Source of the DNA: an uncultured Campylobacter sp.
Lineage (GTDB): Bacteria > Campylobacterota > Campylobacteria > Campylobacterales > Campylobacteraceae
NCBI RefSeq assembly: GCF_937973075.1
Contig: NZ_CALBWL010000045.1
Coordinates: forward strand, 1-17,387
DNA: 17,387 nucleotides
Reading direction: 5' to 3'
Positions 1 to 7,180 of the stretch are shown here, piece after piece; within the stretch, counting starts at the first letter, position 1; each line of letters opens with the position of its first letter. The notes beneath the pieces are model-generated. The model was not told the origin of the DNA, searched no databases, and saw only the letters and a list, made by a program, of their open reading frames with translations. A program made the translations under genes and the position numbers.

Positions 1-3000
1 TTAAGCTGGCAAGTCCTGCTGCTACTCCATAGCCTTTGGAATTTACGTGTGAGCCTGTCTCATATCTTAGATCATAAGCTTCGCTTATAGCAAAAGGAAA
101 TAGCTCTAAATGCCCATCAGGTATTAGCTTATCTAGGTAGTTAGTGATTAACTCGCTTCCGCTCTTTAAGCTGGCTAAGCTTGCGGCACGGGTTTCGGCG
201 AAGGATTTGGTATTAGAGCTTACGCGCGCGCTAGGAGCCGAGGAAGCATCAAAGCCTAAATTTAGATAATTGTCGCTTTGATAAATTTTAGGGCTGTAGC
301 TTAGACTTACCCCTACATTTAGCGTTGCGTGCATATTGGCTACGTTAGGAGCTATAAGGCTGCCGCTTCCTTGCTTGTTTATCAGATGAATCTCGCTGCT
401 TGGACTTAACGGACCGCTTATTCCACTGATATAAGCCGTGATATTGCCGACATTGCTTAGATCTGTGTTGGCGGTAGGATCGGTTAGATTAAGCACGCTA
501 TCGCCTGCTCTAATAGAGCTAGGAAGGAAAAAATTTAGCCTGTCAAAACCGCTAATATTTTTAGCGCTTAAGGAATTTACTGCCGCAGGAGAGCTATTGC
601 TAGCTCCTATGTTAAGGGTGTTGCCGCTGCCGCTTGCGCTTATTACGCCTACATTGTGACCGCTGATAAAATTTAACGTATTATTTGCGCCTGCTGCGTT
701 GATATTTCTACCGTTAAAATTCTTATCCTCCCCCACTTTGCCTATATCTATGTTATTTCCGTTAAGACCGCCGGCACCAAGATACTTCTGCAGCTCATCC
801 GCATCAAAGTCTCCATTTATGCTCTCGTTAGTCTTAATAAGCTTTTGGATATAAAGCTCCCGCTCATCCTCGCTTATATGCATACCGCCTATGTTTCTAC
901 TAAAGGTATTGGCATCCTTTATGACATAGTTTTTATTTAGCTGAGTTACGTAGCCCTTGTCTTTAAAGCGCGGATCATATCCGGTAAATTTACCGCCTCC
1001 GCTTTTATAGGCAAGTGTGTATTTCTTGTTGTCGCCATTTGGATAGCTTGCATTGTTTAAAGCGTTAAATTCGCTTGCCGAGTTTACGAATATATCGGTA
1101 CCGCTTAGATCGGTATTGCCGGAGCCCGTTAAATTTAAAGCTCTTTTGGTACTTGATGAAGCATCGTTTTCAATCTCGCTAAGAGAAGCTAAATTGAATT
1201 CCAATTTATTGAAATTTACAAAATTCCTCGCATTTAGGCCATTGCCCGAGTTTGAAGATAGGATATTTAAGCTGTTGCCCGAATTGCTAGCGTTTGCGCT
1301 AGATACTCCGTATATCGTGCCTGCTACGCTGCCGCTTCTGAAATTTACTACGTTGTTGCTGCCGCTAGCGGCTTCCGCTGCGTAGACGTTGCCAGCAACT
1401 TGCGTGTTGCCGTTTAAATTTACGGTATTGGAGGAGGCGGTGCCGCTAGCCTTTCCGCCGTATACGCTTCCGCCTACGTTTACCGAGTTAAGAGTTATGG
1501 TGTTGGAAATCGCGCTGTTTCCCTTGCCGCCTACCGCCATTGCTCCTACGCTGCCGTTGTTTATAGTTACGATATTGGATTTAGCTTCTCCGTTGCTAGT
1601 ATTGCCGCCGTAAATGCTATTGCGGATTATCGTAGCATTCGTAGTTACGCTATTGTCGTGGATGTTTCCGCCGCCGCTACTGCTGTGGGTGATGCCCGCA
1701 TTTACATACCCCACGTCTATTCCGCTTGCTTCGAAGGTTACGTGGTTATTATAAATTTCTTGTGGGGTAGCGGAATTTGAATACCCGCCGTCGATCTCGC
1801 CTATGCTGCTTCCGCCCTTGATCTTGGCGTAGTTATCGTGGATGCTGTTGCTTCCGTCGGTAGCATCATCTCTGCCCGAGCTTATGTTTTTGCCGCCTAG
1901 ATTGCCTGCACCCTCTTTTACGATTACGGTGTTGCCCTTATTGCCGAATAGATCAGTAGCGCCCGCAGCCTTGTTGGAATTTTGATTTTGCATTAGCTCG
2001 CTTTGATCGAAGTTGGGGTCTATCCAAGAGCGAGTTAGAGTGCCCTTTTGCATGATTAAATTCTTACTGTTTTCGACCTCGATCGTGGTGCCGGTGATTT
2101 GATAGTGATCTTTGTCGGTAATCGTATAAATTTGATTATCTTGCACGGTCTGCGCGGCTCTGGTGATCGTGCCGCCGCCAGAGTTGTGGATCAGATAGTA
2201 CTTTCCTTCGCCTAGATCTGATTTTATACCCTCTATCTTTGTGCTGTTTAAATTCGTATTGCCGCTAGTAGTTAAGATAAGCGGCGCATCGGCTTCAGTA
2301 TCAGAGTATAAATCATAAAAATTTATAGAGCCGAAATTTTTAATATCCTTGGCTTTTTTCACACCGCCGCCGACCCAATTTTGGATATGTAAGGTATTAG
2401 TTTTATCTGAATTCTTATTGCTGCCGTAGATCGTGCCGTTTATCGTGCCGCCTCTAAAATTTACGTTACTATTTTCGACGCTGCCGCTTGTAGCATAGCC
2501 TGCATAGACGTCTCCTGCTATCGTTGTTCTTTCTTTATTGATATAAACGACCGCATTTTTGACGCTTCCTGCGCGTGCGCCATAGACATTGCCGCCTACG
2601 TGCACGCCTTTGTTGGAGTCTGACGCTCCTAGAGTAACTCTATCGCCATCCGATTCGCCTGCGATGCCGTTTGCTGCCGCGACATCGCCTTTTACTGTAC
2701 CTTTTATAAGATCAACTACGCTTCGCGAGCTTGAGGCGCCGCCCAAAGAGCCCGTGACGCTGCCCACTATCGCATCGTCATTGTTCATTTCTACGCGATT
2801 TGCGCTCATTGCGCTAGCGCTATTTGCTTGACCGCCTACTACTTGGTAATTTTGCGCTTTTAGCTTTGCGCTTATGGATACGGAGTTTGCGCTAGAGTTT
2901 CCGCTTCCGCCCGCTGCGCCCCAAATTCTACCGCTACCGCTTAAAGTAATAGTGCTTGTGCCGCCGTAATAAGGCGCCGTTATATTGACGCTATTAGAGT

Positions 3001-3769
3001 TACTTTGCCCCGTGGAGGATTGAGCACCGAATATATCAAAGCTTCCTTTAAATGTGCCGCCTTTGATAGTTATTCTATTTGATAGGGCATCACCGCCGCC
3101 GCTTACTATGCCGCCTACGATTACATTTGTAACGGAGCTGTTGCCGATAGTGCCTCCGTCGATCGTTACGGCGTTAGAGGAGGCTCTTTTATCCGCTCCG
3201 CTTCTGCCGCCGATGATATTATAATGCCTGCTTGCATTACCGCCGAAGTTATCGGCATTTCCCGTAATTTCGGCGCCGTATTTCACAAAAACCTGATTTC
3301 GCGTCGCTTCACCTTCGTTGCCCGTTTTTGACGCCGCTATGCCTTGCCCGCCCACGACTAAATTCACCTTAGAGCCATTTTCTAAGCTCACGTAATTATC
3401 TGATACGCCCTTAGCTTCGGCGCCTATTGCGATACCTACATAGGCGTTTGCGCCTCTAATCGTAAGTCTATTGTTGGAGGCAGAGCTTAACTCGGTAAAG
3501 CCCGCAATCCCATCGCCGCTTCCTCCGCCGTAAACCACGCTGCCGGAATAATCCGTCCCGCCACTTGCAACACCCGTAATCGTCGTAATATTGCCGTTCG
3601 GGCTGGTGCTACCGCTGCCGCTAGTATTGCCGCTAAATCCCGCCGAATATAGATTATTGTGAGTATGGATAAGCGGCGGATTAGAATCTGCGTTGCAAAG
3701 CGCTTGTGCGGGCGCTAGTGCGAGCACCGCTGCGAGGCTAAGCATAGAGGAGCAGATGGATTTTTTCAT
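1..3769 (-). CDS. Large autotransporter adhesin, 3' end beyond window
   Basis: The minus-strand frame starts at ATG 3769-3767 and stays open for 1256 codons to the window edge; I checked it for stops line by line through most of its length. AGGA at 3777-3780 sits 7 nt upstream of the ATG. Residues 1-23 form a signal peptide (MKKSICSSML, hydrophobic core, AQA cleavage site). The rest is a passenger of short repeats rich in Gly, Asn, Ser and Thr, with recurring 'VYGG', 'GGT..G' and 'N.V.I' elements, as in beta-helical type Va passengers. A longer module with the core LNLT..GNTDLS..I followed by Y.L..K.GGG occurs near residues 494, 875 and 1090. From about residue 1190 the sequence (ETRAASLASL, then YETGSHVNSKGYGVAAGLA) matches the start of Campylobacter autotransporter beta-barrels (PF03797), so roughly 250 more residues should lie off the edge. 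The expected role is a surface-exposed adhesin or autoaggregation protein; the ligand is unknown. Only the missing 3' end is uncertain. Confidence 0.9.
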   Translation of the reverse strand, partial: MKKSICSSMLSLAAVLALAPAQALCNADSNPPLIHTHNNLYSAGFSGNTSGSGSTSPNGNITTITGVASGGTDYSGSVVYGGGSGDGIAGFTELSSASNNRLTIRGANAYVGIAIGAEAKGVSDNYVSLENGSKVNLVVGGQGIAASKTGNEGEATRNQVFVKYGAEITGNADNFGGNASRHYNIIGGRSGADKRASSNAVTIDGGTIGNSSVTNVIVGGIVSGGGDALSNRITIKGGTFKGSFDIFGAQSSTGQSNSNSVNITAPYYGGTSTITLSGSGRIWGAAGGSGNSSANSVSISAKLKAQNYQVVGGQANSASAMSANRVEMNNDDAIVGSVTGSLGGASSSRSVVDLIKGTVKGDVAAANGIAGESDGDRVTLGASDSNKGVHVGGNVYGARAGSVKNAVVYINKERTTIAGDVYAGYATSGSVENSNVNFRGGTINGTIYGSNKNSDKTNTLHIQNWVGGGVKKAKDIKNFGSINFYDLYSDTEADAPLILTTSGNTNLNSTKIEGIKSDLGEGKYYLIHNSGGGTITRAAQTVQDNQIYTITDKDHYQITGTTIEVENSKNLIMQKGTLTRSWIDPNFDQSELMQNQNSNKAAGATDLFGNKGNTVIVKEGAGNLGGKNISSGRDDATDGSNSIHDNYAKIKGGSSIGEIDGGYSNSATPQEIYNNHVTFEASGIDVGYVNAGITHSSSGGGNIHDNSVTTNATIIRNSIYGGNTSNGEAKSNIVTINNGSVGAMAVGGKGNSAISNTITLNSVNVGGSVYGGKASGTASSNTVNLNGNTQVAGNVYAAEAASGSNNVVNFRSGSVAGTIYGVSSANASNSGNSLNILSSNSGNGLNARNFVNFNKLEFNLASLSEIENDASSSTKRALNLTGSGNTDLSGTDIFVNSASEFNALNNASYPNGDNKKYTLAYKSGGGKFTGYDPRFKDKGYVTQLNKNYVIKDANTFSRNIGGMHISEDERELYIQKLIKTNESINGDFDADELQKYLGAGGLNGNNIDIGKVGEDKNFNGRNINAAGANNTLNFISGHNVGVISASGSGNTLNIGASNSSPAAVNSLSAKNISGFDRLNFFLPSSIRAGDSVLNLTDPTANTDLSNVGNITAYISGISGPLSPSSEIHLINKQGSGSLIAPNVANMHATLNVGVSLSYSPKIYQSDNYLNLGFDASSAPSARVSSNTKSFAETRAASLASLKSGSELITNYLDKLIPDGHLELFPFAISEAYDLRYETGSHVNSKGYGVAAGLASL

Positions 3770-3801
3770 ATATTGATCCTTTGAAATTCGTAAAGTTTGC
3801 G

Positions 3802-3807
3802 ATTATA
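3802..3807 (-). promoter_or_regulatory. -10 box of the autotransporter promoter
   Basis: The minus strand reads TGTATAAT, a perfect extended -10, with the TATAAT at 3807-3802. This predicts transcription from about 3795 and a leader of roughly 26 nt before the ATG at 3769. There is no recognisable -35, as is usual in Campylobacter sigma-70 promoters. Confidence 0.6.
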
Positions 3808-3817
3808 CATAAAAATA

Positions 3818-3847
3818 GATCAGTTTGCAATATGAAAATCACTGATC
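3818..3847. promoter_or_regulatory. GATCAGT dyad overlapping autotransporter promoter
   Basis: GATCAGT at 3818-3824 is repeated in perfect inverse as ACTGATC at 3841-3847, with 16 nt between the arms. The arm centres are 23 bp apart, about two helical turns. The site covers the expected -35 region of the autotransporter promoter, so a dimeric regulator could bind there. As an alternative, the plus strand could form a hairpin followed by GGTTTTT, but there is no plus-strand gene for it to terminate. Confidence 0.45.
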
Positions 3848-3860
3848 GGTTTTTAAAATA

Positions 3861-3867
3861 GGGGGGG
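3861..3867. repeat. Homopolymeric G7 tract
   Basis: Seven consecutive G residues on the plus strand (C7 on the strand of the autotransporter) lie 92 bp upstream of its ATG and just beyond the GATCAGT dyad. In Campylobacter, G-tracts of about this length and longer can slip during replication. This one is non-coding, so any effect would be on promoter spacing. Confidence 0.85.
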
Positions 3868-3948
3868 CTGCATTTGTAATTTTAAGTAATAAAAATTTAC
3901 TCTTTATGCAGAATAAATTCCTGGCTGAAAAATTTAACCTTTTTTAGT

Positions 3949-3956
3949 GGGGGGGG
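3949..3956. repeat. Homopolymeric G8 tract
   Basis: Eight consecutive G residues lie 180 bp upstream of the autotransporter start. This is the second poly-G tract in an otherwise AT-rich intergenic stretch. I see no gene in which it could cause a translational on/off switch. Confidence 0.85.
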
Positions 3957-4068
3957 TATTTTGAGTGGATTGCAAGTGGTGAAAAAAACCTAACAAAGAG
4001 ATTTCGAGTAAAATTTGAAACAAGAAAAATCTGAGCTAAATTAATTCTGGCAATTTCAAGCTGCCATG

Positions 4069-4157
4069 GAATTTATGCAAGATAAATTTTAAAAGGACGA
4101 AACAAAAGTCTGCGCGCTGCAAAACCTACGTAGAATTTATTCAAGATAAATTTTAAA
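4069..4157. repeat. Pair of 25-nt direct repeats
   Basis: The 25-nt word at 4069-4093 (starting GAATTTATGCAAGATAAA) recurs at 4133-4157 with one mismatch in 25, at a 64-bp period. Shorter GATAAATTTTA copies follow at 4234 and 4313. They are part of the AAATTT-rich intergenic style of this genome. Confidence 0.75.
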
Positions 4158-4339
4158 CGAGCGGAATTTTATATAAATGCCGTTTCGCCCGCGAAAAAGC
4201 TTTTTTGAAAAATTTAAACGAGCAAGATTGCGCGATAAATTTTATGTGACCCCTGCTGCAAGAGCTAAAGCATAGCAAGTAGGAGATAAAATTTACGTGA
4301 TAAATCTTGTATGATAAATTTTAAAATAAGCCGCAAATC

Positions 4340-5143
4340 CTACAAGAAGCTGTAAATTCCATCTAGCAAGAAATATCTTTTATCCGCAGCACCGTGATAA
4401 AATGGATTAAAAGTTCCCTCGTATGCCTTTTCAAAAAAACCTTCTTTGCTTAGCTTTATAAGCTCTGCATTGACGAAATCCAGTAGCTCTTTATTGCCTT
4501 TCTGAACGCCAATACCCATGAAGTCGGGCTTACCTAGCGTTTTAAGCGGCACTTCTACCTCGCTATCGACTACCGGATATGCCATCGCGATTAGATTATC
4601 GGTCGCGTAGGCATCCACGTCGCCGTCTTTTAGCATGCGGTAGCACTCTCTGGCGATCTTGCAAAATGTAAAATTTCCAAAACCTTCTTGTTTAAAAAAT
4701 GCCTCGCCTGTACCGCCGCTTTCGAGTAAAATTCTCTTCTCTCGCAGATCGGCTAAGGATTTTATTCTATCGGCTTTGCGAGTTAAAACTCCAAGATTTA
4801 CCGAAAAATATGGTGTTGAAAAATCGATCTGCTGCGCGCGTTCAGGCGTAATGGTAATCGTGGCGATGACGATATCTACGCGGTTGTTTACTAAAGCTGG
4901 AATTCTATCCTCGACCTTCATCGGTACAAGCTCGATTCTGCCACCTTTTTCGCCGAAAAGATCATTTGCTATGGCCTGTGCCATCGTAACTTCAAAGCCC
5001 TCAAAAGTTCCATCATTCAGCTCGCTAAAAGGAGGCTGTCCGTCGTAAACGCCGATGCGAACGACGCCTTTTGATCTGATCTGTTCCAAACTATCGGCGA
5101 AAGCAACGATAAATGGTAGCAACATTGCAAGAAGCAATTTCAT
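4340..5143 (-). CDS. PEB1-like amino-acid ABC transporter binding protein (copy 1)
   Basis: This 267-residue periplasmic solute-binding protein belongs to the SBP_bac_3 family, which includes Campylobacter PEB1. Residues 1-16 form a signal peptide ending AFA. Family landmarks are IRIGVYDGQPPFS near 29-40, FEGFEV at 48-52, ATITITPER at 94-102, IDFSTPYF at 106-113, and DAYATDN at 177-183, whose D182 corresponds to the ligand amino-group contact in PEB1-type proteins. C161 and C167 probably form a disulfide. The C-terminus carries a tail of about 20 residues (GAADKRYFLLDGIY) shared by all three copies. The ATG at 5143 has AAGGA at 5150-5154, 6 nt upstream. It is the third and last gene of the tandem set, 101 bp after copy 2. 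Polar or acidic amino acids are plausible ligands by family, but unproven. No permease or ATPase is adjacent. Confidence 0.9.
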   Translation of the reverse strand: MKLLLAMLLPFIVAFADSLEQIRSKGVVRIGVYDGQPPFSELNDGTFEGFEVTMAQAIANDLFGEKGGRIELVPMKVEDRIPALVNNRVDIVIATITITPERAQQIDFSTPYFSVNLGVLTRKADRIKSLADLREKRILLESGGTGEAFFKQEGFGNFTFCKIARECYRMLKDGDVDAYATDNLIAMAYPVVDSEVEVPLKTLGKPDFMGIGVQKGNKELLDFVNAELIKLSKEGFFEKAYEGTFNPFYHGAADKRYFLLDGIYSFL

Positions 5144-5244
5144 GGCAAATCCTTAAATTTAATCTCTTTTCCACTTTCAAATGAAGCGGGAAATTTTATT
5201 TACTAAAATTCTAAAAGCCGGACTTAAAAATTTAAAGCAAGCTC

Positions 5245-6051
5245 TTAGAGCATATTATAAATTCCATCTAGCAGAAAATATTTCTTATCTGCCGTACCGC
5301 GATAGAATGGATCAAAGCTCTGCTCGTAGGCCTTTTTGAAAAAGCCCTCTTTGCTTAGCTTGATGAGCTCTGCATTGACGAAATCAAGTAGTTCCTTGTT
5401 GTCTTTCTGCACACCAATGCCGATGAAATCGCTAGGACCTAGGTTTTTAAACGGCACTTCTAAAGTATCATCGATGACGGAATATGCAAGCACGATGAGA
5501 TTGTCGTTTATATAGCCGTCCGCATCGCCATTTCGAATCATTTCGTAGCATTCCTTAGCCGAAGCGCAATGGCCTAAATTTCTAAATCCCTTGGTTTTGA
5601 AAAATTTCTCCGCCACCGTCGCATCGCCTTCGAATACGATCTTTTTATCATGAAGCTGCGCGATATCGGTAAAAGCGTCGGCTTTGCGCGTTAATACGCC
5701 TAAATTTACGGAGAGGTAGGGGAGGGAGAAATCGATTTTTCTTTTTCGTTCGTTGGTGATGCTAAATAGACCGATCACCAAATCAAGCTTATTTGCCTCT
5801 AAAAATGGAATTCTATCATTCACGCTTAGAGGGATGAACTCGATTTTGCCCTCTTTTTTGCCGAAAATTTCTTTAGCGATCGCGTTTGCAAGATCGATCT
5901 CAAATCCTTCAAATTTACCGCCGTTAGACTCGCAAAGCGGCGGATGAGCGTCGCGCACTCCGATGCGAATGACGCCGTTTTGTCTGATTTGATCTAGGCT
6001 ATCTGCAAAAAGCGCCGCACAAAATAGAGCCGCTATAAAAAGTAGTTTCAT
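5245..6051 (-). CDS. PEB1-like amino-acid ABC transporter binding protein (copy 2, divergent pocket)
   Basis: This 268-residue SBP_bac_3 protein has a signal peptide ending near residue 16 (ALFA). It has the same order of blocks as its neighbours: RIGVRDAHPPL at 29-39, FEGFEID at 47-53, IDFSLPYL at 106-113, YINDNLI at 180-186, a C162/C168 pair, and the ADKKYFLLDGIY tail. Binding-cleft segments conserved in the other two copies differ here. ATITITPER becomes GLFSITNER (94-102), the GT-containing loop becomes GDATVAEKF, and PPFS becomes PPLC with an extra Cys40. It therefore probably binds a different ligand or binds differently. The start at 6051 has AAGGA at 6058-6062, and a GATAAT -10 lies at 6085-6080, so it seems to have its own promoter. 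The third of the protein nearest the C-terminus is almost identical to copy 1. Confidence 0.9.
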   Translation of the reverse strand: MKLLFIAALFCAALFADSLDQIRQNGVIRIGVRDAHPPLCESNGGKFEGFEIDLANAIAKEIFGKKEGKIEFIPLSVNDRIPFLEANKLDLVIGLFSITNERKRKIDFSLPYLSVNLGVLTRKADAFTDIAQLHDKKIVFEGDATVAEKFFKTKGFRNLGHCASAKECYEMIRNGDADGYINDNLIVLAYSVIDDTLEVPFKNLGPSDFIGIGVQKDNKELLDFVNAELIKLSKEGFFKKAYEQSFDPFYRGTADKKYFLLDGIYNML

Positions 6052-6079
6052 TTTATGTCCTTAAAATTGGATTTCGCAT

Positions 6080-6085
6080 ATTATC
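6080..6085 (-). promoter_or_regulatory. -10 box before binding protein copy 2
   Basis: The minus strand reads GATAATATG with GATAAT at 6085-6080, about 29 nt upstream of the start codon at 6051. The same GATAATAT word precedes copy 3 at the equivalent place. This suggests that the promoter was duplicated with the gene. Confidence 0.5.
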
Positions 6086-6145
6086 CGCTTATCATAAATG
6101 ACGTTTTAGTCGAAGCCGTTAGATAAAACACTGCTAAATTTCGTC

Positions 6146-6955
6146 CTAAAATATGGCATAGAGCCCATCTAGTAAGAAATATTTTTTATCTGCAGCGCCT
6201 TGATAAAATGGCTTGAAAGTTTCATCATAAGAACGTTCGAAAAAGCCCTGCTTGCTAAGTGTAACAAGCTCTTTATTTATCAGATCAAGCAGTTCGGTAT
6301 TACCTTTGCGCACCCCGATGCCTAAGAATTCCGGATTACCTAGATTTTGGATTGCTACTTCTAAGTTATCATCGATAATGGAATAAGCTAGCACGATGAG
6401 ATTATCGTTAACGTAAGCATCGGCTTTGCCTTGCTTAAGCATATCGTAGCATTCGGTAGTAATGGAGCAATGGATTAGATTGTGGATTTTATTTTTATAC
6501 AAAAAATTTTCTGCCGTAGTACCGCTACCCTCTACTAAGACCTTTTTGTTTGAAAGATCGTCTATGCTTTTGATACCATCGCTTTTACGCGTCAAAACTC
6601 CCAAGCTCATCGAAAAATATGGATAAGAAAAGTCGATTTGCCTTTTTCTATCTTGCGTTATAGTGATGGTCGCGACTGCAAGATCTACCTTATCGTTTTG
6701 TAATGCAGAGATCCTATCGGTGGCATTTAAAGGGACGAACTCGACTCTACCGCGCTTATCACCGAATATGCTCTTAGCTATAGCGTCTGCAAGGTTGATT
6801 TCAAAGCCTTCGAAATTACCACTTTTTTCATCACTAAAAGGCGGCCTACCATCACGAACACCGATTTTAACGACTCCGGCAGATCTGATCTGCTCCAAAC
6901 TGCCCGCAAAAACACCGCTGCAAAGCGTAAAAATAATGCAAAAAAGTAGCTTCAT
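6146..6955 (-). CDS. PEB1-like amino-acid ABC transporter binding protein (copy 3, first in array)
   Basis: This 269-residue SBP_bac_3 protein has a signal peptide ending SGVFA at about residue 17. Blocks are KIGVRDGRPPFS at 30-41, FEGFEIN at 48-54, VATITITQDR at 94-103, IDFSYPYF at 107-114, a GSGTTAENF ligand loop near 143-151, YVNDNLI at 181-187, C163 and C169, and the C-terminal ADKKYFLLDGLY tail. The ATG at 6955 has AAGGA at 6962-6966 with 6-nt spacing, like the other copies. It is transcribed first; copy 2 begins 94 bp after its end. The ligand-contact segments match the canonical PEB1 pattern best in this copy and copy 1. The cognate ABC permease and ATPase must be encoded outside the window, or the proteins act without them. 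Confidence 0.9.
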   Translation of the reverse strand: MKLLFCIIFTLCSGVFAGSLEQIRSAGVVKIGVRDGRPPFSDEKSGNFEGFEINLADAIAKSIFGDKRGRVEFVPLNATDRISALQNDKVDLAVATITITQDRKRQIDFSYPYFSMSLGVLTRKSDGIKSIDDLSNKKVLVEGSGTTAENFLYKNKIHNLIHCSITTECYDMLKQGKADAYVNDNLIVLAYSIIDDNLEVAIQNLGNPEFLGIGVRKGNTELLDLINKELVTLSKQGFFERSYDETFKPFYQGAADKKYFLLDGLYAIF

Positions 6956-6980
6956 AAACTATCCTTTTCTTAAATTTAAT

Positions 6981-6986
6981 ATTATC
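6981..6986 (-). promoter_or_regulatory. -10 box before binding protein copy 3
   Basis: The minus strand reads GGGATAATATTAAA with GATAAT at 6986-6981, predicting a start near 6974 and a leader of about 20 nt. A second possible -10, TAAAAT, lies at 7008-7003. It is part of a perfect 6-3-6 palindrome (ATTTTACCCTAAAAT, 7003-7017) that might instead be an operator. Confidence 0.5.
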
Positions 6987-7093
6987 CCTTAGATATTGCG
7001 TGATTTTACCCTAAAATAGTTAAACATAACTTCAATTACATAATACGGATTGCTAAATCGGTAGTAAGCGAACGAGATTTATAATTTAAGAAG

Positions 7094-7180
7094 CGATAGA
7101 TAAAATTTTATGAAGTGAAATTTGGCCGTAGCGAAATGTCGCGCAGGAAAGTATAGACTTTAATTAAAATTTATCTATCG
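7094..7180. repeat. Long inverted repeat / stem-loop
   Basis: CGATAGATAAA at 7094-7104 pairs perfectly with TTTATCTATCG at 7170-7180 (11 bp). With one bulged base the pairing continues into ATTTTA and TAAAAT, so about 16 of 17 positions pair around a loop of roughly 55 nt. The arms are not flanked by a T-run or a target-site duplication. It could fold in RNA from either strand; the role is unknown. Confidence 0.7.

Larger units (their letters stand above)
3770..4339. other. 570-bp intergenic region without a gene
   Basis: No frame on either strand has a convincing start, ribosome binding site and coding pattern here. The stretch holds the autotransporter promoter, two G-tracts, a 12-nt AAAAAGCTTTTT palindrome at 4194-4205, and repeated GATAAATTTTA words at 4081, 4145, 4234 and 4313. 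It could be decayed coding DNA, but no family is recognisable. Confidence 0.6.

Noticed and set aside
438..2831. Several plus-strand frames of 70-110 codons (438-659, 1053-1385, 1389-1613, 2589-2831)
   Set aside because: They lie antisense inside the autotransporter gene, lack ribosome binding sites, and their Leu/Pro-rich content is the mirror of its Gly/Asn-rich repeats.
4069..4323. CRISPR-like array
   Set aside because: The repeats are few, degenerate, AT-rich words at uneven spacing, and no cas genes are present.
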